DNA from: Acanthopleura granulata
Taxonomy: Eukaryota > Mollusca > Polyplacophora > Chitonida > Chitonidae
Direction: 5' to 3'
DNA: 64,000 nt
Assembly: GCA_016165875.1 (NCBI GenBank)
Contig: JABBOT010000012.1
Location: forward strand, 11,535,934-11,599,933
Below are positions 25,001-35,215 of this stretch, one piece after another. The notes under the pieces are model-generated. The model made no database searches, was not told the DNA's origin, and saw only the letters and a list, made by a program, of their open reading frames with translations. Position numbers and translations under genes: made by a program. Every line of letters begins with the position of its first letter. Position 1 is the stretch's first letter.

Positions 25001-28000
25001 CCATCAATCTCAAAAATGACTTTATGACCTAGATCTCATCATCATATAAGCGTGCAATTCTTGGGTGTGGTATTTAACAATTTTTTTATTTATTTGATTG
25101 GTATTTTGTGCCGTATTCAAGAATATTTCACTCATAAGACGGCAGCCAGCATTATGGTGGCAGAGACGCCAACATTTAGTTAAGGTTAGGAGGAGCAGCC
25201 TTTGACATCAACCATTTCACGCGACAAATGTAAGAATTGAGTTTGATTGATAGAGTTCGTACAAAGTAATTTTTCAGCTTTATACACGTTAGGCCTTGTA
25301 AGAGCATAATTGAATCTCACAACACTACCAAAAACCAGAAATCTGACGAAGTATATTTTTCACAGGTTCAAAGGAAAATTCATGTTCTTCAAGGGTTCTA
25401 GCAAAACAACTGGACTCTTGATTTTTTCAATATCTACTAAGTAAAATGAAAGTATGAAATAAAACAAAACCAGAAAGAGAAGATAAATTTAGTGGTACAA
25501 CTTAATACCTTACATTTATCAGTTAGATACATATATTAGTCTTGTACATGTATCAAAGGCAGAGCTGAAAAAGAATTTCCTAAAGAGAGGGACTAGGTCA
25601 GTGCAGGGAGGCACTGCCACATTTCCCTTTTTTTTCAGCTACTAACAGGCTTTGCAGCCTTCAGTAGGCTCTGTGAACAAACGCAATATGTGTGACTAAA
25701 GACCCCAAAGTTTCATATTAGGTCTGAACTTTGTTTTGGAATTGCTTGTTAGAAAAGAAAATGTAAAAACTCCAAGAACATGTATGATTTTGCTCATCAC
25801 AGATAACTGAAGATTTCCAGTGAAAGAATCCCTCAACTAGGCAATTTGGCACCATACATCTGCTCTACCTGCATACCACTGGAATAATCATTAAAGGGCA
25901 ACATGTTACTGCCATACAGATAATCCTCTATTGCCACAACTTTCCAGTTTCGAGATGCTTCTTAGTTTGTGTATGTTACTTAAGTCCGATATCCCGCCTT
26001 GTGTTGGGGATATGTCCGACGCGCACACGGTGCAAAATGCATGACTTGCACCCAGCAAAGATCGCTTGAAACACAGGAATAGCTGTTCATACTCCTGGAG
26101 GTACTGCAAAGAAGCCTCCCCTTTTTTTGAGGTGGCGTACCAAGATCGCCTTTCAATTCTCTGCACATGAAAGACTGCAACAAGTATAAAGCCAATCCAC
26201 GCTTGGACCAGAAAGCACAGTGAACGAGATTATATCCACTGCTGGGCAAATCGCGCTTCAAAGCGGCTTGATATGAATTAATGATTTATGTCTGACTTTT
26301 TTATAAATTTCAGTCGCTCTGTTGGGGATCGGAGTTTTACCCATTTCAGCGGAGACTCTGCCCAAATTGGAGTTGTTGGCATCTCTGTAGCAGGAGGAAA
26401 CTAGGCAAAGAAATCCAAGACCATCCGCAGGTTGCTGGTAGACCTTCCCGCGTATGACCGGACAGGAAGCCAGCGTGAGCTTGGCTTGGCATTAAACATG
26501 AATCAAACAAATAAAGAAATATCCCTTAACCCAGCTTCATTCTTTCAATGTTGTCCAGATAACATTTCACTGGCAAATGACCTATGTTTTTAGTACTGGT
26601 ATCAATATTAACCCTTCTGAGGCCACCCTTAAAAAAAAAAACGTTTGTTGGGCGTAACCTGCCACTATGAGAAAAAATAGGGTCGGTCAGTAGGGAATTC
26701 TTTTTTTTTATTTTGGCTTTCGGAACAGATAAAGAGTTTTTAAGAAATTATTCCTTGGAGGAGAAAAAATAAAAATTTTGTGAAAGTACAAACTTTTGAG
26801 TAGAGCCCTTTTCTGGATTGTCGATCAGGTTACGCCCAACAAACTTTGTTTAACTATGGCCTGATGCCTTGGTCAAAAGCTTTGAGAGTCAAAATCTTCC
26901 AGTCATGCAATTAGTATGGGTTTCCTTTTCACCTGAGAACATCTCGCCCTGCTTGGTGAAGCCCCTGAACTTAGCCTCTTGGTACACGTGGTCAGCTGAC
27001 AGATGCTGTCCCAGAAGCTGTGCAGCCATTACTAAGGCCACCAACCCACACCTGTTGAGAGACCAAGAGAGAGACATGGCAGTTAAGAGGCCACGCCGAG
27101 AATTTTGGTCACAAAAATCCACATTCCATAATCAAATCACCTCGGATTACTGAAAATATCAGTCACACTTGAACTATTTAGTGTTAACAGGATTCTTACA
27201 TTTGAAAAGGTTACAAAGCCACATACATTATAATTTTGACGAACTTTAATTTGAACTTTGAACAGAAGAGACTGATAATTTTTGAAAAGTAATTATTTAG
27301 ACTATTATAAAATAATGGCCAAAATTTTACTTGAAATCACACTGATCAATTCTTTTTTGGTGGAAATCACTTGTCTTTGAACTCCATACTGCATCCCTTC
27401 TACTTTTATTTTTTTTCATTGAGAACTTCCTACACATTGTAAGCCATTGCCCTCACTGTTTAAACAATGGAGCTTTACTCATTTGAAGTCCATCTCACTA
27501 TGAAAGGTTAAAGTTCAAATTCTATCATGGTTCAGCTAAATGTCAACACATTTCTCTGGAGTTCCACTTTGATCACGGATGTGGCTCAGTGATTTAAATT
27601 ACACTGAACAAGAATATAAATGCAACACTTTTGTTTTTGCAATATTTCACCAAACTATTCATCATTTTGACCTGTCAGAGAGGTGTGGCCGTTCATGTAT
27701 ATGTAATATTCATTGATCTGTAAGGTCTTCCCTGGCACTCCTTACCCTCAAGTGCACAAAAGGCCACCTGTACAGTACAAGTTCAAAAGGCAAGATGCCA
27801 CAGATGCCACAAAACCAACGACAGCGTGCCATCGGCATGCTTGACGCCGGCATGACCCTTCGATCTTTCACCAGAGCCCTTAACGTTAATGTGTCAATGA
27901 TTAGTCGTCTCAGAAGAAGTCATGATGAACTCGACACAACTTTTAATCGCCCGCATTGGCACCACCCATGTGTAACAATCCCCGACCAAGACCGCCATAT

Positions 28001-31000
28001 CTCCCTCCTCCATCACTGGGACCCTTTCAGGTCAGCCACTGTTGCAGCTAATGAAACAGTCAGGCTCTATAATAACCTGATATCCACTCAAACGGTTCGG
28101 AATTGCCTAAGAGAAGCGAATCTGTGAGCCCCCAGACCACTCCAGCATATAGACCTTACCCCTGCTCGATGCCAGAGTCTCCACGACTGGGTTAACATTC
28201 ATATTCATTGGCCTTTGGCACGATGGCAGTGTGTTATGTTTTCAGATTTAGTTTTCACCTACACAGAGCCGATGGGAGGTAGCTGATTTGGCGGCTGAAC
28301 AGTGAGCCGACATCGCCGTCGGGTGTAGGGTGCAATACGGCGGTGGTGCGGTACCAGTGTGGGCTGGGGTAAGTCAAGGCTTCCAGTTCCCGGGAACATC
28401 GCTGAGTTGCATGTGGCCCTCACACAGGAGAGGGAATACATTTCGCAAGTCACAATTGACCATCCCATCAGGTCTATGCGTTGATGATGCCCTGCACTGC
28501 AGCAGGCAAACGGCAGACATACTCAGCACTGAAGAGTGGAACTTCCCAAACTGACCACACACTTGTTTCCTAATCTGCCTCAGAGTTCCCATTGGATTGT
28601 CCATTTCCATCAGTAATGGAAATGTATTGCTAAGAGTCCATTTTATGCCGCGTGAAAAATAGTACTGAAAGGAATTTTATAACGTAGTTAATTTTACAAA
28701 TATATTGGGTGTTGCATTTATATTTTTGTTCAGTATATTAAAGCTTTAACAAGGAGCCTATTAACTCTATACCTTTCCCACACACCAATTGCCACGAACT
28801 TTCCAGTTTTCCAGAGTTTCTTCCATCAATGATGTTATGTGATGGGTTTTGCGATGGGATGATTCTTATATTGGGGCTGTCGGTGGTAGGTAATGGTTTT
28901 GGGACGTTGGGTTGTAGGGCTGGGCTCATGGCTCTGTTGACAACTTGCGGTGGGTAACGACAGTCTGGAGATGGTTAAGTTCTCCTTCAAGAATGATAGA
29001 GCATATGGATTTGGATCTTCTGGTAAGGGTAGAGATGATGTCAGTTTTAGTTTTTGAAAGGAGGGGGGAGCTGGATTTCTGGTTTGAATGGATGGGTTTA
29101 GTATTTATTTTGGTTTGCAGGCGATGGCAGGTTTTGCTCACTAAGATGTCAAGAAATGGGATCTGTTGGTCAATTCTTTTTTCCATGGTAAAGTGAATGC
29201 TTTCATGTTGGGAATTCAGGTGGGCAAGTGGTATGTCTGGGTCATACATCCATACCAGCAAAATGTTTGGAAGGGTGAAGACGACAATGCTTGGTTTTCA
29301 AATTCAGTTAGGTAGATCTCTGCAATGATGGGTGATAGTGGGGAACCCACAGGTATTTGTTCATAGAGATTGTCAGCCCCTATGTTTATCCCCTGTGCCT
29401 AGGACCTGCTAATCCTGAACATCGAACCCTCCAACTGTTCATAACCTGAAAACAAAGCCCCATACCGCTCATGTCTCCCCCCTCACTGTGTTGATCCAAC
29501 TTTTGTTCATGGATTTGTATTGTTCTGTCATGTTATTACTACTCACATCTTGACATTCATCTCTCAAGTACACATATATATACACCACCTGCTCACTTGT
29601 TACGCCTTGATTTGATAATGATTTTAGTTACTATATCAAAACATCGTCTACAAATAAATAGAACTTGTACATAAGAACCTCTTATCTGGGATCATTATGT
29701 ATAATCAGAGTACAGGGATTACACTGACAGGAAACCATGCATTCTTTACAGGCTGAGTTGACAGCACTGAGCTTACCTGGGACCACTCTGTACCACGGGA
29801 GTACAGGGGTTGCACACTGACAGGAAACTGTGCATTCTTTAAAGGATGAGTTGACAGCGTAGAACTTACCTGGGACCACTCTGTACCACGGGAGTACAGG
29901 GGTTGTACACTGACAGGAAACTGTGCATTCTTTACAGGCTGAGTTGACAGCGTAGAACTTACCTGGGACCACTCTGTATCACGGGGGTATAGGGATTGTA
30001 CACTGACAGGAAACTGTGCATTCTTTACAGGCTGAGTTGACAGTATAGAACTTACCTGGGACCACTCTGTATCACGGGGGTATAGGGGTTGTACACTGAC
30101 AGGAAACTGTGCATTCTTTACAGGCTGAGTTGACAGTGTAGAACTTACCTGGGACCACTCTGTATCACGGGGGTATAGGGGTTGTACACTGACAGGAAAC
30201 TGTGCATTCTTTACAGGCTGAGTTGACAGTATAGAACTTGCCTGGGACCACTCTGTATCAAGGGAGTATAGGGATTGTACACTGACAGGAAACTGTGCAT
30301 TCTTTACAGGCTGAGTTGACAGTATAGAACTTACCTGGGACCACTCTGTATCATGGGAGTACAGGGGTTCTACACTGACAGGATGCTATGCAACCTTTAC
30401 ACGCTGGATTGACAGCACAGAGCTTATATGAGACGATTCTGTATCATGGGAACACAGAGATTATACACTGACGGGAATCTATGCAATCTTTACAGGCTGA
30501 GTTGATAGTACTGAGCTTACCTGGGACCATCCTGCTTCAAAGGAGTACAGGCATTGTACACTGACAGGAATCTGCATTCTTTACAGGCTGAGTTGACAAC
30601 AAAGGGATTACCTGGGACCATTCTGTATCATTGGAGTGCAGGGATTGTACACTGACAGGTATCTCCTACATACTTCTGACTGAGCATTTTCTCCACCTAA
30701 CCTGGGAAAACAGAACCATAACCTAGATTAGTCATGACATGTACTGGACTAAAGCAACACATAACTGCAACTCACATGTGGATTAGATCACTTTAAAATA
30801 TTTCTAAAAGGCTGATGTCCAAGTAAACTACAGTAATCATTTAGATTTTATTTTTGTTGACACCAACAATTTGTATGTAAATGCAACTACAAAGGCCTTG
30901 GGTCACTTTCAGCAAAGGTTGTGCCATATTTTTTGTCATAAATTTTAGTGCACAAGATGTTGTACGATAACTTATGCCTGCCTGCTTTCACAAAGCATTT

Positions 31001-32409
31001 CTGTAAAAGGGACATATATGTGAGGTACGATGTTACATAATTGTCATTCCATCAAAATTAGTGCACACTTATGATGTTTTGATGAAAGTGGGCCCAGAAG
31101 CATTTGGGCAAGACACAATTTGAATAAATTTTGGATGTGGTAATTTTTTGAAATAATGTTCTCCAGGTATTTATTCTCCACCTACACACTTCTGATTGCT
31201 GTTTAGCACCATATATATGTAAAGACATAAAATATGTAAATTTGATGGGTCGATAGGGCTATACATATTTTTAAGGATGGCCTGAGCCGCAGAAGGACCT
31301 ATGACGACAGTCAGCAAGAGCACAGAAATCCTTCACACCTATTGAGTTAATGCATTCATAGAGCCCACACAAAATTTTGGTACACAATTTGGGTTTTAGG
31401 AACATTTCACTAACAGGACGTTTTTCAGGTCAATGCTGGGGAAAAGCACACAGACCTCCTGCACCTCAGTAGGTATCTTACATGTATGTGTTTAATCTTT
31501 TAATCTCACATTTTAATGGCAAATTTGAAAGCAATTTATCTGCCTTATTCTTGTGACTATGGCGATGATTTACATGTATGTTTGGTCCATTTTGGTAACA
31601 TGAAGACTGATCACAGAAAATTTAAATTCAGTCAGTCAGTCTGGGGAGATGAAATATTCCTATAACACCACCTGGCGAACATGTGAAATGCTTGAACAAA
31701 TCCAGTATTTAACCTCTTCACATTCATTGAGAACCAAATTGAACAGAAGCAACCTTACTGGTCAAATGCCAGTACATGTAATTTCAAGCGTTACACAGAC
31801 CACTGGGCCAGTATGTGGAAACTTGAGAAGCAAAAACATAAATTGTAATTCCTCAACCTATGAAAGAACAAATTTCAATGCAATTTATGCACATTTTCAA
31901 TGTGATTTTGGAGACAAACCTACATTGGTTGGACTGACCAGTTTCAGGGCTTCACAACAAGTATAATTTCATCAGTCAACACAGAATATTGCCTTTCAAA
32001 AATGCTTGAAAAAATGCCTTGCAAACATGCGAAAAGGATGAAGAATTACAGTATAGACAATCATAAGTGACTTATGCTACACTTACAGAGAGGTGCTGGT
32101 TACTTGAGAATAAGCCTTTTCAGCCACATCCTTGTGGAGAACACAACTGTGAATGGCACTACAGATAGAAGCCTCTGTAGCATCTGTTGAACTGACTCCA
32201 TTAGAGAGGTGGGATACTGGTGGCGGAGGTGGATGAACTGACAGTGGTGGTGGTGGTGGTGGCGGAGGTGGTGTTCCAGGCTGTACATGTACCTTATCAA
32301 ATAGTGACAGAGCAGCCAAAGATTCAGCAAGCAGTGGTTTGCAGGACAAGGGCACTGGACTCAGGGCCTTGCATGGTTTTAGGCCAGCTACTTGCTTTGA
32401 CTGCATCAT
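22012..32409 (-). CDS. ACTMAP: ACTMAP, actin maturation protease
   Basis: This cysteine protease removes the acetylated N-terminal residue of actin. Coding exons on minus: 32409-32087, 30701-30612, 27051-26933, 24287-24096 and 22376-22012; phases join into 362 codons plus stop, against 351 in human. The start is the first ATG after an in-frame TAG. Residues 43-65 are proline-rich with a run of nine prolines (47-55), as expected for profilin binding. Exon 2 of this list gives TPMIQNGP; the next begins CGLVALVMAAQLLG, making Cys139 the likely nucleophile, then FTKQGEMFS. Exon 4 has GHPILLPYDADKNHQPCQKL and GHKAHWAV (232-239), with His236 the likely catalytic histidine. The last exon has YGQQGKSRHTALW. 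The junction encodes Arg138 before the Cys where I recall Gln in vertebrates. An upstream untranslated exon is likely, because an acceptor lies at 32474-32475. Confidence 0.93.
24307..24440 (-). mobile_element. SINE fragment (tail and core) in an ACTMAP intron
   Basis: TTTATTTATTTGATTG is followed by ACACCATACTCAAGAATATT and CACCTGCAGGTTGCTGGCAG. It starts about 20 bp upstream of ACTMAP exon 24287-24096 on the transcribed strand, so it sits right against the acceptor region. Confidence 0.75.
25081..25175 (-). mobile_element. SINE tail fragment
   Basis: TTTATTTGATTGGTATTTTG, then GCCGTATTCAAGAATATTTC and GGCAGCCAGCATTATGGTGG. Only the 3' half of the element is present. Confidence 0.65.
26385..26490 (-). 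mobile_element. SINE core fragment
   Basis: GGAGGAAACTAGG, CATCCGCAGGTTGCTGG and GACAGGAAGCCAGCGTGAGC match the core of the family. The tail is missing here. Confidence 0.55.
26640..26851. mobile_element. MITE with about 20-bp terminal inverted repeats
   Basis: The left end reads GTTTGTTGGGCGTAACCTG and the right end is its complement, CAGGTTACGCCCAACAAAC. The element is about 210 bp, AT-rich inside, and has no open frame. It sits about 80 bp past the donor of ACTMAP exon 27051-26933, in the next intron. The target site cannot be defined because A and T runs flank both ends. Confidence 0.75.
27602..28735 (+). mobile_element. Tc1/mariner-type DNA transposon, inactivated
   Basis: The terminal inverted repeats share ACTGAACA, then AATATAAATGCAACAC, at both ends, and TA dinucleotides flank the element (27600-27601 and 28736-28737). 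It is about 1.13 kb. The inside holds the broken transposase described separately. It lies in the ACTMAP intron between exons 30612 and 27051. Elements with this terminal sequence are common in invertebrates and fish. Confidence 0.88.
27795..28560 (+). pseudogene. Tc1-like transposase remnant
   Basis: An open part from 27795 to 28127 encodes the helix-turn-helix region: QRQRAIGMLDAGMTLRSFTR and VSMISRLRRSH. It stops after NCLREANL. Beyond that stop the same family continues in pieces: WQCVMFSDLVF looks like a decayed catalytic strand that normally carries an aspartate, and TQEREYISQVTIDHPIRSMR matches the C-terminal part. Several stops make it non-functional. Confidence 0.8.
28740..29430 (-). 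pseudogene. Penelope-like element reverse transcriptase remnant
   Basis: On minus, a segment from about 29400 encodes PVGSPLSPIIAEIYLTEFEN, the conserved reverse transcriptase region. After a frameshift, 29261-28926 encodes HFTMEKRIDQQIPFLDILVS and ELNHLQTVVTHRKLS, which match the family of Penelope-like retroelements and related RTs. It is broken by frameshifts and truncated at both ends. The Tc1 element abuts its 3' side. I cannot see a GIY-YIG endonuclease part. Confidence 0.72.
29682..30701 (-). repeat. 93-bp tandem array made from the 3' end of ACTMAP exon 30612-30701 and its donor
   Basis: About ten copies follow the real exon in the direction of transcription. Each holds the exon end (GTGTACAA to GGTCCCAG on minus), a donor, and about 48 nt of intron. 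Donor-region anchors lie near 30607 (real exon), 30517, 30424, 30331, 30238, 30145, 30052, 29959, 29865, 29772 and 29686. Copies at 30331, 30145, 30052, 29959 and 29865 have CAG/GTAAGTTC; those at 30517 and 29772 have GTAAGC; 30238 has GCAAGT; 30424 and 29686 have lost it. The real exon has CAG/GTAATC. The period equals 31 codons, and a different frame stays open over the last three copies. Confidence 0.88.
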
Positions 32410-32473
32410 CAGTGGCTACTGCATGTCATGAAATCATCATCATTTTGGACTTCATCTCTGCCCCCAGTGCAAA
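32087..32473 (-). other. ACTMAP: ACTMAP first coding exon with 5' UTR part
   Basis: The exon is bounded by an acceptor (CTCTTTTCAG on minus, ending at 32474) and a strong donor (GTAAGTGT from 32086). The ATG is at 32409, so 64 nt of 5' UTR belong to this exon. The exon encodes the proline-rich region. A small CCACCG-type triplet repeat near 32220-32275 underlies the proline run and may vary in length. Confidence 0.8.
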
Positions 32474-33008
32474 CTGAAAAGAGAATGCACTCGATTACAA
32501 ACTATTGCTATTTGCAGTACACTTCAGTTGAATATAAATCAAGTACTGATTTGGAATTAGGAAAATTTCTAAATCTATGATTACATTCACTTATTCAACT
32601 GGTCCAATGCTGCACTTGAAGTTTTTCTACTAACTTCAGACTATATGGTCAAGCCTATGGGCAGAGCCAAGTGTGAGGGAGAGAAAAAAATTACCTGTCA
32701 AATATGTTGCCACATCAATAAGTGTGCAGCACTACATGTTCTTTATCGTTTCGTCTATTGATTTATCACAAGCTTAACGAAATATCGACTGGTTATTTCT
32801 AGTCGTGGCCATTAATTCTTCGGCGGGACTCAAAGTGACCCCCTGTACCACTAGCCTTGACATAATTGGAAAGGGAAGGTAACTATAACAGCTTTTCAAA
32901 TGGAACTTGCTTTGACACTGGCTTGGGATCATCTTTGACAATACAATATTTTGCAAAACTGAATGTTAGTATGTGAAACATTGAAGTGATTTTTTTGGTA
33001 AAAATCCC

Positions 33009-33104
33009 AAGTGACCATTGTGCTCTATGAACAGGCAAATGGTTAAGACAAACATTCAAGTTTGTCTTAACCATTTGCCTGTTCATAGAGCACAATGGTC
33101 ACTT
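33009..33104. repeat. Perfect 45-bp inverted repeat with 6-base loop
   Basis: The arms 33009-33053 and 33060-33104 are exact reverse complements and are separated by ATTCAA. The left arm begins AAGTGACCATTGTGCTC. A transcript of either strand would fold into a long perfect hairpin. It lies between the ACTMAP first coding exon and its probable promoter, so it is inside the inferred first intron. Confidence 0.9.
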
Positions 33105-33363
33105 ATCTCTTCCCTCATCGATACAATTCTCAGTCATTACAAATGCGAATACAGACAATGTAATACACAGTGGCCCTAAATACCCTACATGGTCTCAATC
33201 AAATTTTCTTGTTTGAAACTCAAAATATCCATTTCTTCTGTCACATCTCCCTCATTCTTTTATGCCCAAAGGTTGATTAGAATGCAAAAAGCATGCACAA
33301 ATACTGCAAAGGATTTTACTCACTTCATTTCTGTGACTAGTGCCTAATGCTGTACCAGAACTC

Positions 33364-33612
33364 GTCCCGGTTTCATGAAGCATACTTAGTGCTAAGTAGC
33401 CCTTAGCTAAGTGCACTTCCTATTTCTACAACATATGTTGTTAAGGAAGTTAAGGGAATCCTTAGCTAAGTGTGCTTCATGAAACTGGGAGTTGTGTCCG
33501 GTTTTATGAAGTATACTTAGTGCTAAGTAGCCCTGAGCTAAGTGCACTTCCTATCTCTACAACATACGTTGTCATGGCAGTTTAGGGAATCCTTAGCTTA
33601 GTGCACTTCCAA
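33364..33612. repeat. Two tandem copies of a palindromic MITE-like element
   Basis: Copy 1 (about 33364-33490) begins CCCGGTTTCATGAAGCATAC and ends GTGCTTCATGAAACTGGGA, so its ends are complementary. Copy 2 (about 33497-33612) repeats ATACTTAGTGCTAAGTAGCC, CTAAGTGCACTTCCTAT and CTACAACATA. Each could fold on itself. Confidence 0.7.
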
Positions 33613-34196
33613 ACTGGGTCCTGAACAATTTCTCAATTATATGGCGGAATCGAAAATCCCTACAAGTACCGGTACAAAAAGCTGAAGAAGTGTGGTGAAA
33701 AATCATACTACAATTCACAGAAATTACTATTCAAGCATTTTCTTCACATACATGTGGATATGGAAAGCGCTGTAAAAGACAAAAATAAAAAAATAAATAA
33801 ATTTTTTTTTAAATTTTTGCCGTCCTTAGAAAAAGCAAAGGAAGGGGGAGGGGAGGTCTAAGAATTTATTGATCACTGTCTCTCAAACAGATCAGTACAT
33901 AATTCAGTTTAATACCGCTACTATTTACATCAACCTCACATGTGAAAATTTGTAGGAAACCTTACTTTCCAATAAGTTTCTATACCGTATTACGTAGTAG
34001 TAGCGTAACTTTCTCCATGCTCATTGACAACGTTCTGCTTGACTAATTTTGCACATGCGTAACGACGAAGATCACACGAAGTAAAGACTTCTAAGAAAGC
34101 GTAGGTCTGTGTTAGTGAAGAAAGTGGGAAACTGGAAAACAGGGAGGGAAATTAAGGGCGCAAATAATATACCAAGAACAAAACAATGTGACAAAC

Positions 34197-34225
34197 CTAT
34201 GGGCGCGGCCATATTGGATTGGCCT
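34197..34225 (-). promoter_or_regulatory. Probable ACTMAP promoter and first exon end
   Basis: On minus the sequence reads two CCAAT boxes (34222-34213) directly before AATATGGCCGCGCCC. AATATGGCCGC fits the YY1 consensus seen at housekeeping starts. An ATG at 34212 is followed by a donor (CATAG/GTTTGT, exon end 34197). Splicing to the acceptor at 32474 would give a 26-codon upstream frame whose TGA overlaps the main ATG. This is inference. Confidence 0.4.
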
Positions 34226-34625
34226 CTAGCTGCGGTACGGAAGAATGGATGACCGCGAAGAAAATCGATTCTAACTCTTGAGATTATTTTATACCAGATC
34301 ATTCACTACAAAAACAAAATGACTGCACCTGAAAACCTATCAAAGAGTGTGCATCATTCAACAAAATACATTCACAACAAGGTGCAAGTCTAAGAGAAGA
34401 GGGCTTGCAGACTGTGAATTTTTCAACAATACACTGTTCAAACATGGAAAGGTCGATGTGTCTTATGGAGTGGTCCAAATGCTACTACAGAAAGGGGTGA
34501 TAGGATGTTGGGGAACGTCTGCGGGATTCCAAGTAAATTTAATTTTGATCTTGATGCATGGCTGACTCATTCGCTAAACCTAAAGAAAATTGTGGCTGAA
34601 ATCGATCGATTGGCCCCGGACAAAT

Positions 34626-34850
34626 GAGGTGGTTGGCTCGAAACCCGCTTGTTCAGTAAGTGGCCCAGAGCTCCTCTGCACATGAACGTGGGCAGTAGAT
34701 TTTATTTGGACCCACTCCTGCTTCCCCTGCCAAGTAACTTGACACCTATAACAGCTGTCCTGAAAATATTGTTCAGCACGGTGTCCGAAAAAGCCTGGAC
34801 ACTCCAGTTTCCTCACCTGTATGAAATCATGAAATCGACCAGTCAATAAT
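34626..34850. repeat. SINE-like dispersed repeat
   Basis: GGTGGTTGGCTCGAAACCCG near the left end, and TAACAGCTGTCCTGAAAATA with TTGTTCAGCACGGTGT near the right end, resemble a second SINE-type element with a tRNA-like B box on one strand. The open frame across it is a by-product of the repeat. Confidence 0.45.
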
Positions 34851-34954
34851 CTACAAATGGCCTACGTGCATACTCATATATATATATATATGTGCAGTCA
34901 GTGCAACCGATATCGAATCGAAGGAGAAAAAATATCTACACAATAGGCCCTATA

Positions 34955-35215
34955 TATATATTTATTTGTTTATTTATTTATTTATTTGGTATTTTACGCT
35001 GTACTCTAGAATATTTCATTTACACGACGGCCGCCAGCATTGTTGTGAGCGGAACCGGATAAGGCCAGGAGGAAGCCCACGACCATCAACACACATTGGT
35101 GGCTGACCTTCCGACGCACGGTTGGAGAGGAAATCAGCATGGGCTGCACTTGAACTCACAGCGACCGCATTGATGAGAGGCGCTGGTACGCTATACCACT
35201 CGGCAACGCAGGACA
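34955..35215 (-). mobile_element. Near full-length tRNA-derived SINE
   Basis: Read on minus, the head has a box A-like GCCGAGTGGTATAGCGT and a box B-like GTGAGTTCAAGTGC. It is followed by the conserved core (CTCTCCAACCGTGC, then GATGGTCGTGGGCTTCC) and the GTACAGCGTAAAATACC tail that ends in a run of AAATA units. The central domain resembles those of broadly conserved animal SINE superfamilies. Confidence 0.85.

Noticed and set aside
29682..29972. 96-residue Cys-rich repeat protein on minus
   Set aside because: The frame follows from the 93-bp array being a multiple of three; it is not the frame used by ACTMAP and has no start or homologue.
34319..34393. Short plus-strand frame starting MTAPENLSKS near the ACTMAP promoter
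   Set aside because: It stops after 24 codons and I found no continuing exon, so it cannot be supported as a divergent gene.
34580..34846. 88-residue frame with QAGFEPTTSF
   Set aside because: This motif is the usual translation of a tRNA-like B box in SINE-type repeats, not a protein domain.
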